Origin: Leidyana gryllorum EB-2025a
Taxonomy: Eukaryota; Apicomplexa
Assembly (NCBI GenBank): GCA_048772705.1
Contig: JBLWGC010000043.1
Coordinates: 62,001-126,000, forward strand
Length of the DNA stretch: 64,000 nt
Direction of reading: 5' to 3'
Below the pieces are notes generated by a model. That model was not told where the DNA came from. It worked only from the letters and a program-made list of their open reading frames with translations, and made no database searches. Below are positions 1 through 6,550 of this stretch, in pieces. Each line of letters begins with the position of its first letter. The first letter of the stretch is position 1. A program made the position numbers and the translations under genes.

Positions 1-6
1 ACAGGG

Positions 7-66
7 GGCTGTTTGGTCTAGTTATATAATTCTTTCTTCGGCTGGAGAAGTCCTGGGTTCAATGCC
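7..66 (+). pseudogene. tRNA-Pro remnant, 3' end lost
   Basis: It matches the 5' two thirds of the intact tRNA-Pro at 558-629, but the D-loop is altered, the B box reads GGTTCAATGCC and the 3' acceptor strand is missing. It cannot fold into a full cloverleaf. Confidence 0.7.
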
Positions 67-179
67 ACGTCTCTCCAAGGTCGGCTACTATACGCGACTC
101 CCACTCGTACAATCCCGAATGAAGTCCAGACCAGCTGAGACAAAATCTGAGTTGCAGCAGTTGTGAGGGGCTGGAACTG

Positions 180-230
180 CTCCGAGACCGGGAATCGAAC
201 CCGGGTCTTCCGCGTGACTGGCGGAAATTT
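180..230 (-). pseudogene. tRNA-Asp 3' half remnant
   Basis: The acceptor 3' strand and T-arm match the tRNA-Asp genes elsewhere here (for example 1232-1303). The anticodon arm is distorted and the 5' half is replaced by unrelated sequence. Confidence 0.7.
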
Positions 231-285
231 CGGGCAAAAACCTCAGTTCAATCATTCAACCAGTTGCGCTCTCCCCGAATGCTAC

Positions 286-367
286 CGACAAGGGTGAGAT
301 TCGATCTCACGCGGGTGGAACCCAACGGCTTAGCAGGCCGCCGCCTTAACCACTCGGCCACCTTGCC
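286..367 (-). tRNA. tRNA-Ser(GCT)
   Basis: Class II cloverleaf of 82 nt with a long variable arm. The anticodon loop CTGCTAA gives GCT. Acceptor strands GGCAAGG and CCTTGTC pair with one G-U. The A box is good; the T-arm reads GAGATCGAATCTC, so the B box has A where the first T is usual. A close paralog lies at 1758-1839. Confidence 0.85.
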
Positions 368-413
368 GACGACATCTCTTACTCGCTGGCACTTTTTCAC
401 AACGGTTTGGGGT

Positions 414-465
414 GAGCATTCGCTTAGTAAGCGAAAGGTCGCCGGTTCGATTCCGGCAGAAGGCT
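414..465 (+). pseudogene. tRNA-Thr(AGT), 5' truncated
   Basis: Anticodon arm (loop TTAGTAA), T-arm and 3' acceptor strand are intact, but the first ~20 nt including the A box are missing compared with the copies near 38.4 and 34.8 kb. Internal Pol III initiation should fail. Confidence 0.8.
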
Positions 466-484
466 CGACTGCATCGACTAGGCA

Positions 485-556
485 CCTGCAAGCGGTAAGT
501 CTCTTAGCCACGAAGCCGCAGGTTTGGAACCTGCCGGTACCTGAGGCACCCACAGG
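485..556 (+). repeat. conserved 5' flank of tRNA-Pro with hairpin
   Basis: This flank directly precedes tRNA-Pro(CGG) and recurs in the opposite orientation at about 34,607-34,675, again beside a Pro 5' end. It carries the inverted repeat GCAGGTT-TGG-AACCTGC. It was copied together with the tRNA, and the hairpin may have a role in upstream control or may simply be the remnant of another T-arm. Confidence 0.55.
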
Positions 557-557
557 G

Positions 558-629
558 GGCTGTTTGGTCTAGTGGTATGATTCTTCCTTCGGGTGGAAGA
601 AGTCCTGGGTTCGACTCCCAGAACAGCCC
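558..629 (+). tRNA. tRNA-Pro(CGG)
   Basis: 72 nt cloverleaf with acceptor GGCTGTT/AACAGCC, anticodon stem CTTCC/GGAAG and loop TTCGGGT (anticodon CGG). The T-arm has B box GGTTCGACTCC. Further copies lie at 3300-3371 and 37364-37435. No oligo-T run follows closely; the 3' flank instead holds a short palindrome shared with other copies. Confidence 0.92.
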
Positions 630-743
630 GTCTGATAGTTGTTGACGCAACAAGGCACTCGCCCCATCCCGAGACAATGTCCCTGACAGCCAAGACAGGA
701 TCTGAGTTGTTGACTCAACAGGCTACAACCCGACCATTCGCCC

Positions 744-800
744 AGACGCTACTGGGACTCGAACCCAAAATCCCCGGTTGGAGTCCGGGCGGGACCAAGT
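744..800 (-). pseudogene. chimeric fragment: tRNA-Arg(ACG) 3' half joined to tRNA-Ile 3' tail
   Basis: Bases 744-778 match the 3' half of the tRNA-Arg(ACG) at 3474-3546 on the minus strand. Bases ~779-800 match, on the plus strand, the 3' end and flank of the tRNA-Ile near 37,000. The junction lies in the Arg anticodon arm. No complete tRNA is present. Confidence 0.6.
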
Positions 801-897
801 GAGTGCATCTCTGATACAGCTTCGCCCTGTACCCGAGGAAGGCCCAAGATTCAACGATCAATACGAATGGAATTTGTTACTAAGTCCGAGCTTCGTC

Positions 898-965
898 GCC
901 GCCCCAAGTCCGTCGGTAGAGCGCAAGACTTTTGATGGGAGACCGCAGGTTCGGGCAGCGCGAGA
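898..965 (+). pseudogene. tRNA-Lys-like degenerate copy
   Basis: The 5' half resembles the tRNA-Lys genes (GCCGCCC, GGTAGAGCGCAAGACTTTT), but the anticodon 3' stem and T-arm are rearranged. A similar decayed copy sits at 37,113-37,178, with a related upstream spacer in both places. Confidence 0.55.
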
Positions 966-982
966 AGTTTGAGACAGGGAAT

Positions 983-1054
983 GCCTCCTTAGCTTAGGGG
1001 CAGAGCATTCGCTTTGTAAGCGAAAGGTCGCTGGTTCGATTCCGGCAGGAGGCT
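983..1054 (+). tRNA. tRNA-Thr(TGT)
   Basis: Acceptor GCCTCCT/AGGAGGC pairs fully. Anticodon stem TTCGC/GCGAA has loop TTTGTAA (TGT). The T-arm is GCTGG/CCGGC with B box GGTTCGATTCC. This is the only Thr(TGT) seen; the others are Thr(AGT). Confidence 0.9.
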
Positions 1055-1089
1055 TCAGTCATTAGCCTAAACATGGTTGCGATCATCCG

Positions 1090-1136
1090 CCCGCATTTTC
1101 GGACGGCGGCTTGCACACAGCACTCGGCCATCTCGC
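1090..1136 (-). pseudogene. tRNA-Leu remnant
   Basis: A short fragment matching the 5' part and variable arm of the tRNA-Leu genes (near 34,270 and 35,630) with internal deletions and no T-arm. It keeps the Leu-Asp-Val-Gln cassette order seen elsewhere. Confidence 0.6.
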
Positions 1137-1231
1137 CGAAGTGTTGTTGGCTCGCCGTTCCACCCGTTTCCCGTCGTGTAATCTCAAAATGCGAGGACTT
1201 CTGGGGTTGGAGGCCGGCGTGTTTACTAGCG

Positions 1232-1303
1232 TCCGAGATAGTGTAGTGGTCAGTATTTCCGCCTGTCACGCGGAAGACCCGGGTTCGATTCCCGGTCTCG
1301 GAG
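1232..1303 (+). tRNA. tRNA-Asp(GTC)
   Basis: Acceptor TCCGAGA/TCTCGGA, anticodon stem CCGC/GCGG with loop CTGTCAC (GTC), T-arm CCGGG/CCCGG with perfect B box GGTTCGATTCC and discriminator G. A T6 run about 25 nt downstream is a plausible Pol III terminator. A convergent tRNA-Val follows after ~55 nt, an arrangement repeated in several cassettes. Confidence 0.95.
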
Positions 1304-1358
1304 CACAGTTGGTTTCGCTTGAGATTGTCTTTTTTGGTGCGTGCTGAAGGTTGCGAGC

Positions 1359-1431
1359 TACAGCCACCGAGGGTCGAATTCGGGACCTTCTGCGTGTAAA
1401 GCAGACGTCGTAACCACTAGACCATGGCTGC
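1359..1431 (-). tRNA. tRNA-Val(TAC)
   Basis: Acceptor GCAGCCA/TGGCTGT, anticodon stem TCTGC/GCAGA with loop TTTACAC (TAC). The T-stem has one mismatched pair and the B box is slightly off (GAATTCGACCC), so function is probable rather than certain. It is convergent with the Asp gene at 1232-1303. Confidence 0.75.
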
Positions 1432-1495
1432 GTGGATGGTCCCCGCAGCCCAAGAGAAGTGGCGAAGCTTCAGGGAGTAGTGAGGACCAGTTCAA

Positions 1496-1556
1496 GGGTC
1501 GGGCCGGGATCGAACCCAGATCGGGAAATCCAAAGTGTCCAGTGCTAACCACCAAG
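1496..1556 (-). pseudogene. tRNA-Gln(TTG)-like, 5' acceptor lost
   Basis: The anticodon region reads as TTG and the T-arm has a good B box (GGGTTCGATCCC), but the 5' acceptor strand cannot pair with the 3' strand. The ~65 nt spacer from the Val gene is conserved at 35,955-36,018 and inverted at 8,722-8,787. Confidence 0.65.
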
Positions 1557-1757
1557 GACGCAGTCGGTTCAGCCCATCCCAGAACTGTCGGACTAGCGCT
1601 CCCTCAACTGGAACTCATGCAACACGGGTCTCTCTACTAACCTCTGAAGTATTGTAACTGGCTTTTGTATACAGCCCCCAGCGTAAAGAGTTGGATTCGA
1701 GTCGACCAAAATCCTCAGTTCAATCATTGAAGCAGATGCGCTCTCCCCGAATGCTAC

Positions 1758-1839
1758 CGACAAGGATGAGATTCGAACTCACGCGGGTAGAACCCAACGG
1801 CTTAGCAGGCCGCCGCCTTAACCACTCGGCCACCTTGCC
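1758..1839 (-). tRNA. tRNA-Ser(GCT)
   Basis: Nearly identical to 286-367, with loop CTGCTAA (anticodon GCT) and a B box closer to consensus (GAGTTCGAATCTC). Acceptor strands GGCAAGG and CCTTGTC pair with one G-U. The long variable arm is present. Confidence 0.9.
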
Positions 1840-1947
1840 GACGACATGTCTTACTCGCTGGCACTTTTTCACAACGGTTTGGGGGAGGTTCTGAGATCGA
1901 AGACTTCTTTCACCCCACGAGTATCGAGATGACCGAAGCCTCTCCAT

Positions 1948-2020
1948 GGTGCGGTGGCCTACTGGATAGGGCATCGGTCTTCGGAACCGGGAGTTGTGGG
2001 TCCGAGGCCCATCCGCATCA
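1948..2020 (+). pseudogene. tRNA-Arg(TCG) copy with damaged B box
   Basis: It matches 2425-2497 over the full length and the acceptor pairs well, but the T-loop reads TCCGAGG in place of TTCGAGT, which alters the B box and the conserved T-loop bases. Transcription is probably weak or absent. Confidence 0.65.
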
Positions 2021-2198
2021 TAGCCTCTCACTCGGAAGACCTTCCGTTTCGACCGAGGCAAGCTTGCTAGCTGTACGAGAGCCGCTGCCCCTCATGTCGA
2101 GTTGAAGTGCGGTGCCCAAGTCTATTCAAGGGCTACAGGGCACCCTTAAAGCTCTCAACTCTGTAGTCAAATAGCGCCAGTTGCAGCACTACAAAGTT

Positions 2199-2271
2199 TG
2201 GACGACCTGGGTATCGATCCCAGTACCTCTCGCATGCAAAGCGAGCGCTCTACCATCTGAGCGAGCCGCCC
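2199..2271 (-). tRNA. tRNA-Ala(TGC)
   Basis: Acceptor GGGCGGC/GTCGTCC, D-arm GCTCAGATGGTAGAGC, anticodon stem CTCGC/GCGAG with loop TTTGCAT (TGC). The T-arm stem CTGGG/CCCAG encloses loop ATCGATA, so the B box has A in place of the first T; all Ala copies here share this, which suggests it is tolerated. Confidence 0.88.
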
Positions 2272-2282
2272 ATCCGCTCTAC

Positions 2283-2318
2283 ATGGAAGACCTATTGCAT
2301 CCGCTATCCATTGCGCCA
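2283..2318 (-). pseudogene. tRNA-Arg-like 5' half fragment
   Basis: The minus strand reads GCGGTTGTGGCGCAATGG, typical of a tRNA-Arg 5' half with an A box, but the anticodon arm breaks off and no T-arm follows. Confidence 0.45.
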
Positions 2319-2424
2319 CAACCGCATTCGGGACGCATCCGACTGTTGAGTGGGACGAAACCAGGCTGACCCGAAGTGTCTCCTCTTTCACCCAACCAGT
2401 ATAGAGATGACCGAAGCCTATCCA

Positions 2425-2497
2425 TGTGCGGTGGCCTAATGGATAGGGCATCGGTCTTCGGAACCGGGAGTTGTGGGTTCGAGTCCCATCCGCATCA
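2425..2497 (+). tRNA. tRNA-Arg(TCG)
   Basis: Anticodon stem TCGGT/ACCGG with loop CTTCGGA (TCG), T-arm GTGGG/CCCAT with B box GGTTCGAGTCC. The acceptor TGTGCGG/CCGCATC has an unpaired first position. The flanks match those of the damaged copy at 1948-2020, so the two arose by local duplication. Confidence 0.82.
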
Positions 2498-2579
2498 TAG
2501 CCTCTCACTCGGAAGACATTCCGTTTCGACCGAGGCAGGCTTGCTAGCTGTATGGGGAGCCACTGCCGCGCATGTCGAG

Positions 2580-2650
2580 TTGAAGTGCTAGTGGTATATT
2601 TTTTCCTCGCTTGGGGGAGTGTTCGATTCGATTCCCGGTCCGTTTTTTGT
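2580..2650 (+). pseudogene. degenerate tRNA-Pro-like copy
   Basis: It carries CTAGTGGTAT, a T-rich anticodon-arm-like stretch and a B-box-like TTCGATTCC, but no acceptor pairing. It precedes tRNA-Gly(TCC), as does a similar remnant at ~35,075 before 35,227. Confidence 0.45.
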
Positions 2651-2716
2651 AGGTTGCAGACAGCTCGACGCAGAAATAGCCCGAATCTCTCGGGGTGTTG
2701 CGGCTCTTTCGCAATT

Positions 2717-2787
2717 GCACTTGTGGTCTAAGGGTAAGATGCGACCCTTCCAAGGTCGTAACCCGGGTTCGAGTCCCGGCAGGTGCA
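2717..2787 (+). tRNA. tRNA-Gly(TCC)
   Basis: 71 nt with acceptor GCACTTG/CAGGTGC, anticodon stem CGACC/GGTCG, loop CTTCCAA (TCC), T-arm CCGGG/CCCGG with B box GGTTCGAGTCC. Near-identical copies lie at 35227-35297, 57615-57685 and 61107-61177. Confidence 0.95.
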
Positions 2788-2851
2788 GCCGTATGTAGCT
2801 CGAACGACGGTCTATCAGTGAACTTGGGGGACCGACTGCCTATTCAACGGC

Positions 2852-2931
2852 TGACAAGAGTGGGATACGAACCAACGCCCTTTCGGACCGCGGCTTGCAC
2901 ACGTGCCCTCAGACCACTCGGCCATGTTGCC
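2852..2931 (-). pseudogene. tRNA-Leu copy, degenerate
   Basis: Class II layout with a long variable arm, but the acceptor strands (GGCAACA/TCTTGTC) mispair, position 33 is not T and the T-loop is altered. It stands in the same order (Gly, Leu, Ala fragment) as at 35.2-35.6 kb. Confidence 0.65.
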
Positions 2932-3009
2932 AGCTCGGTGACGCTCCCGCCAACCACGCGTTTCCTCTCTGTGGAAGCAGATCCGGGTTGCTCCGAGGTG
3001 CCAGACTCG

Positions 3010-3060
3010 AGATCCGGTAAGATTGGACGACCCGGGTACCGACCCATGCGCAGGGAGCGC
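3010..3060 (-). pseudogene. tRNA-Ala 3' fragment
   Basis: The acceptor 3' strand and T-arm of a tRNA-Ala-like copy (TTGGACGACC...GGGTACCGACCC) are present without an anticodon arm. The same fragment recurs at 35,525-35,555. Confidence 0.55.
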
Positions 3061-3137
3061 TTTACCTTTCGGACTGCGGCCTGAAGACAGCGCCTTCATA
3101 TGTCTTTAAATACCGGCAGGTGCAGCCGTACGAGGTT

Positions 3138-3210
3138 TGGACGACCTGGGTATCGATCCCAGTACCTCTCGCATGCGAAGCGAGCGCTATACCATTTGAG
3201 CTAGCCGCCC
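3138..3210 (-). tRNA. tRNA-Ala(CGC)
   Basis: Acceptor GGGCGGC/GTCGTCC, anticodon stem CTCGC/GCGAG with loop TTCGCAT (CGC), T-arm as in the other Ala genes. The D-arm has a small change (GGTATAGC) but still folds. Confidence 0.87.
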
Positions 3211-3299
3211 CGTGTGCAGACCCCATAGCATTCAGTGGTTCTTGACATATTTGGACGAGTCTCTCGACTGTACCCAGCGGGTTGAACCACCAGCTAGGC

Positions 3300-3371
3300 G
3301 GCTGTTTGGTCTAGTGGTATGATTCTTCCTTCGGGTGGAAGAAGTGCTGGGTTCGATTCCCAGAACAGCCC
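3300..3371 (+). tRNA. tRNA-Pro(CGG)
   Basis: Same as 558-629 with acceptor GGCTGTT/AACAGCC and loop TTCGGGT. One T-stem base differs (GTGCTGGG). The 3' flank leads into a convergent Arg(ACG) exactly as at 558-778. Confidence 0.88.
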
Positions 3372-3473
3372 GTCTGTCAGTTGTTTACTCAACACGGCAC
3401 TCGACCCATCCCGGACAGCTAAGACAGGATCTGACTTAGTTGGCTCAACAGGCTGCAACCCGGCCATTCGCCC

Positions 3474-3546
3474 AGACGCTACTGGGACTCGAACCCAGAA
3501 TCCCCGGTTCCGTAGACCGATGCCATATCCATTAGGCCATAGCGCC
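3474..3546 (-). tRNA. tRNA-Arg(ACG)
   Basis: Acceptor GGCGCTA/TAGCGTC, anticodon stem TCGGT/ACCGG with loop CTACGGA (ACG), T-arm CTGGG/CCCAG with B box GGTTCGAGTCC. It is convergent with Pro(CGG) at 3300. Decayed copies lie at 744, 4762 and 32583. Confidence 0.92.
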
Positions 3547-3667
3547 GACTAGCGGAGCCGTCAAATGGGAGTGTGTAGCGATCAAGACAGGACATGGGCA
3601 GCTACGCCCGATGGTGGGTGTGGACAGACTTCACCCACATCTCCCATTCGAGACATCGGGGACATAC

Positions 3668-3726
3668 TATCCAAGCCAGGATTCGGGCCTGGGTATGCAC
3701 GGCCACAACTTGCTGTTGTAAGCCGA
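3668..3726 (-). pseudogene. tRNA-His(GTG) split by interspersed repeat
   Basis: The anticodon arm (loop TTGTGGC) and T-arm are recognisable, but the D-arm and 5' acceptor strand are replaced at about 3727 by the ~270 bp repeat. This is a tRNA gene broken by an insertion or rearrangement. Confidence 0.65.
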
Positions 3727-3995
3727 CACCACACTCTGATCATTCATGCGAGTGTCTGCACAGTTACACTGTCACAGAGAGTTCAGACCACTAGGGTGCA
3801 TTAGCCTTTACGCTTTAGTAGTAGTTGCTTTACGTTCGTTAATAATGCCTTTTCACCATCTTATACATGCCCCTATATAAGTGCCAAATATGTAGGGAAG
3901 TATCCAGATGGATGTTAATTCGATTGGAAATTTCACCAAGTCGAATTTGGCCACCCGATAGGAAGTTGACCATCAGGCAAACACGAACTACAACA
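3727..3995 (-). repeat. ~270 bp interspersed repeat, copy 1 (LTR-like)
   Basis: Inverted relative to 9770-10040 and to the partial copy at 63895. In the minus orientation it starts TGTTGTAGTTCGTG and contains a TATA-like TATATAGGGGCATG. It might be a solo LTR or another short mobile element; no clear TG...CA ends or target duplication could be read. It lies between a broken tRNA-His and a tRNA-Leu fragment. Confidence 0.75.
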
Positions 3996-4010
3996 CCCAT
4001 TAGGGCATTC

Positions 4011-4053
4011 TGGTGGGCGCAAGTCTGCATCGGTGCGGAACCCATTCTGTGCA
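4011..4053 (+). pseudogene. tRNA-Leu(CAA) 3' fragment
   Basis: It matches the variable arm, T-arm and 3' acceptor (TCTGTGC) of the intact gene at 43609-43692. The 5' part is lost where the interspersed repeat begins. Confidence 0.7.
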
Positions 4054-4134
4054 ATGGTAATCATTCCAGGGCGGATTCACCCATCACTTCGAGTCTACGG
4101 CTGTACGTAGCCGGTTGTATCCCCCTTCCCATTC

Positions 4135-4206
4135 GGTTGTCTGGTCTAGTGGTATGATCCTTCCTAAGGGTGGCAGGAGTCCTGGGTTCGATTCCCAAAA
4201 CAGCCC
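4135..4206 (+). pseudogene. tRNA-Pro(AGG)-like with A33
   Basis: The full-length Pro body has a good B box (GGTTCGATTCC), but the anticodon loop reads TAAGGGT, so the invariant T33 is lost; the anticodon stem CTTCC/GGCAG is also imperfect. Confidence 0.6.
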
Positions 4207-4395
4207 TTTTGCTAGGCGCTGACGAGGTTCTAGGAGAGTTGATACACTCATCCCCTGTTTCGAATAAGATAACGAGTCTTTTGAACTCCGCCTGCCACGT
4301 CACTCGACAGCTGCTAGATTCGAACCAGTGGGGCCAGGCGATACTGACGACTCAGGCGTTTAAGTCAGGTTGCGCCTCATACGGGAAGAACATGA

Positions 4396-4471
4396 GGTCT
4401 GATTGAGTGATTCCAAAACTCAATTTCTTGAGCTGCTAGAGTCAGACGCGTTACCGTTGCGCGAAAGGCCC
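4396..4471 (-). pseudogene. tRNA-Trp copy, degenerate
   Basis: The 5' half matches tRNA-Trp (9197-9268), but the anticodon loop no longer reads CCA and the T-arm is disrupted. Confidence 0.55.
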
Positions 4472-4527
4472 ACAACCATCCCTCGTCCCAGATTCCCCAA
4501 CATCTTCAAGCGTTTCAGCCCATCTTC

Positions 4528-4599
4528 AGGGCACGCGCGGAGTTGAACCACGGACTTGCTGATCTGCAGTCAGCTGCTCTACCACTGAGCTACGTACCC
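4528..4599 (-). tRNA. tRNA-Cys(GCA)
   Basis: Acceptor GGGTACG/CGTGCCC, anticodon stem GCTGA/TCAGC with loop CTGCAGA (GCA). The T-arm reads CGTGGTTCAACTCCGCG, which folds. An identical-looking copy lies at 33588-33659 and a dead one at 8177. Confidence 0.9.
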
Positions 4600-4761
4600 A
4601 CGGACTTCTCCAAATACTCGCTCAACTCGATTCTGACTTCTTCTTTGAGGCAAAACGGCCGTTATTGTGCACGTACTTGAACAACAATGCGTCACGCATC
4701 TGTGGCCTGGACCAGCCCTTCTGGTAGCAGTTGTGAGGGGCTGGAACCCGACCCCTCGCCC

Positions 4762-4834
4762 AGACGCTACTGGGACTGGAACACAGAATCCCCGGTTCCG
4801 TAGACCGATGCCATATCCATTGGGCCGTAGCGCC
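4762..4834 (-). pseudogene. tRNA-Arg(ACG), T-arm mutated
   Basis: Anticodon loop CTACGGA is kept, but the T-arm and B box are damaged (GTGTTCCAGTCCC). It is followed by a tRNA-His fragment, the same Arg-His order as near 32.6-32.8 kb. Confidence 0.65.
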
Positions 4835-4929
4835 GATTAACGCGGGCAACAAATGGATGTGTGTGGTGATCAAGAGTTGTTGACCGAGGCAAGAGGTTTC
4901 CATCCAAGACACCAGAGACATACTGTCCG

Positions 4930-4977
4930 GGCAGTTACTTGCTGTCCTAACCACTAGACGACTCAGACAATCTTCGG
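4930..4977 (-). pseudogene. tRNA-His 5' fragment
   Basis: Only the 5' acceptor, D-arm and part of the anticodon arm (TGTCTGAGTCGTCTAGTGG) remain; the anticodon and T-arm are missing. Confidence 0.6.
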
Positions 4978-5070
4978 AGTGAAACCATAAAGGTAGCGAA
5001 TTATCCAGTCAGGATGGGATGGAACGGGAGCGTAAGACGAACCACGTTGTAAGAAGTCCACTCCTCCACT

Positions 5071-5147
5071 TCTGGTGGGACGGAATTTACTCGTCGAATA
5101 TCTGATGCCACTACAGACAGATGCCTTGCCATCTGAGCACCGCGGGC
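5071..5147 (-). pseudogene. tRNA-Tyr(GTA) copy, B box lost
   Basis: It retains CTGTAG and a short intron-like stretch, but the T-loop region is replaced (GAGTAAATTCC). The intact gene is at 37662-37741. Confidence 0.65.
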
Positions 5148-5275
5148 CGTCAGACTACTGGCTGCACGAAGCTTCCGGACTGTGAAAGTGGCGTGTGTCT
5201 CTTGAAACAGGTATCCGATGAGGGGCAGAACGCTCGGACGGGCGCGAGGGATGACACCAAATGTCACAAACTCTC

Positions 5276-5348
5276 TGCCTTGGCCGTGGATCGAACACGG
5301 GACTTCCAGATCTTCAGTCTGGCGCTCTCCCAACTGAGCTACCGAGAC
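5276..5348 (-). tRNA. tRNA-Phe(GAA)
   Basis: Anticodon stem CCAGA/TCTGG with loop CTGAAGA (GAA), T-arm CCGTG/CACGG. The acceptor GTCTCGG/CCAAGGC contains one A-C mismatch, while the copy at 38789-38861 is fully paired. Both share a conserved ~30 nt 3' flank. Confidence 0.8.
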
Positions 5349-5428
5349 ACTAGGTAGTCATGGAAGGCGGTGAAAATAAGCAGTTACCGCGGCCGGCCAC
5401 TCCTCGCCTCAAGCCGGAATCGACAGTT

Positions 5429-5500
5429 GCCAACTTGCCCGAGTGGGGAAGGGGGGTAGATTCGAATTCTACTGGGCCTGGGCAGATCCAGCAGTTGTCG
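5429..5500 (+). pseudogene. tRNA-Ser(CGA)-like with truncated T-arm
   Basis: It is related to Ser(TGA) at 32061-32142. The anticodon loop TTCGAAT reads CGA, but the D-loop is altered and the T-arm 5' strand with the B box is deleted. Confidence 0.6.
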
Positions 5501-5576
5501 TGCGATTGATTGGAGGGGCCAGACACCAACTTACGGATAAATCCCTGGAATGGTGTAGAAACAACCGTGTGTCCTC

Positions 5577-5647
5577 TGCATCTGCGGGAATTCGAACCTG
5601 GGTACTCTCGATCGCAACGAGACACTATACCACTAGACCACAGATGC
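5577..5647 (-). pseudogene. tRNA-Gly body with GCG anticodon
   Basis: Acceptor GCATCTG/CAGATGC and the fully paired anticodon stem TCTCG/CGAGA are like Gly(GCC), but the loop TTGCGAT reads GCG (Arg). The T-stem is mispaired, so it is probably a decayed copy rather than a functional anticodon-switched tRNA. Confidence 0.55.
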
Positions 5648-5714
5648 AGAAAACAACCCTGTTGCATTTTGTACGTGGTGACAGCCGTTCTCAGAGAGCC
5701 TTTCGATACATCAA

Positions 5715-5786
5715 AGCGTTCTGCCGGAATCGAACCGGCGACCTTCCGTTTACTGCGCGAATGTTCTGCCCCCGAGCTAAGGAGGC
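5715..5786 (-). pseudogene. tRNA-Thr(AGT) copy, degenerate
   Basis: The B box is intact, but the anticodon stem (TTCGC/ACGGA) and acceptor do not pair; the loop GCAGTAA has lost T33. Confidence 0.65.
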
Positions 5787-5846
5787 AATGCAAGCCGGGA
5801 GTCACGCATCAGTCATCGACGGAAGTTATCGGAGCACTTCAATGAC

Positions 5847-5919
5847 TTCCACTGCCGCGACTTGAACCAGGATCGAGCGGGTGAGAGCCTCGTATTCAAG
5901 CCACATAGACTACAGTGGA
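5847..5919 (-). pseudogene. tRNA-Glu(CTC) copy, degenerate
   Basis: Full-length relative of 32912-32984 with acceptor TCCACTG/CAGTGGA and loop CTCTCAC, but the anticodon stem and T-stem have several mismatches. Confidence 0.6.
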
Positions 5920-5996
5920 CGACTCCCCGAGTTGGGGCTTCGGACGAGAGCCCATCTTGAGATGAGGTGGGGCGTCGGGTTAACCGACAACCAACG

Positions 5997-6068
5997 GGGC
6001 TGTTCTGGGAATCGAACCCAGGACTTCTTCCAAACGAAGGAAGAATCATACCACTAGACCAAACAGCC
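5997..6068 (-). tRNA. tRNA-Pro body with CGT anticodon
   Basis: Acceptor, D-arm, anticodon stem CTTCC/GGAAG and T-arm match tRNA-Pro(CGG) and all pair, but the anticodon loop is TTCGTTT, so it reads CGT (Thr). It may be an anticodon-switched tRNA or an early pseudogene; whether ProRS or ThrRS would charge it is unknown. Confidence 0.6.
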
Positions 6069-6316
6069 CACTGGTCGGTGGTGCAAGTTGTTGGTACAGT
6101 CGGGAGACTGGTCATAATATGTCAAGAACCACTAAGTGCTATGGGGTCTGCACAGCGGGCGACTAGCTCAAATGTTATAGGACTCGCTCAACATGCGAGA
6201 GATACTGGGATCCCCGCGATCAACTGCGCTACTTCAGGCCGTCCAACTTCTGTCAGGCTCATCAAGATACGTGTTTCCAGAGCTACACGCCCCTTTTCCC
6301 AATCCGGAATCTCCGT

Positions 6317-6389
6317 TCGGCCATGGTCTAGTGGTCACGACGTCTGCTTGAGAAGCAGAAGGTCCCGTGTTCGATCCTCGGTGGCTGTC
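6317..6389 (+). pseudogene. tRNA-Val body with GAG anticodon
   Basis: Val-type body with stem TCTGC/GCAGA and loop TTGAGAA (GAG, Leu). Acceptor TCGGCCA/TGGCTGT and the T-stem have mismatches. It is followed by a tRNA-Asp fragment, an inverted and decayed Asp-Val cassette. Confidence 0.55.
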
Positions 6390-6438
6390 TCTCGCATCTT
6401 TCAGCTGAGCACCACGAAATCTAAAGCGGAAAACGAAC

Positions 6439-6476
6439 TGTCCTTCGAAACCGGGAATCAAGCCCGGGTCTTCCGC
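6439..6476 (-). pseudogene. tRNA-Asp 3' half fragment
   Basis: It matches the T-arm and part of the anticodon arm of tRNA-Asp and is cut off at about 6477-6484, where the degenerate retroelement begins. Confidence 0.6.
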
Positions 6477-6550
6477 GGTGATACATATATTCCTTCATTC
6501 GTTAATTGACAGCTAGCTTTCTCGTTCTCGGTCATTCTATGGGACGATCT

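Noticed and set aside
485-545. Permuted or split tRNA based on a T-arm-like GCAGGTTTGGAACCTGC
   Set aside because: No matching acceptor or anticodon arm nearby; its recurrence beside another tRNA-Pro shows it to be a copied 5' flank.
248-693. Protein-coding frames across the tRNA island
   Set aside because: They run through tRNA genes and spacers, carry no domain motif and exist on both strands at once.
3594-3804. Small protein-coding genes between tRNA-Arg and the interspersed repeat
   Set aside because: Frames overlap a tRNA-His remnant and the repeat, with no motif.
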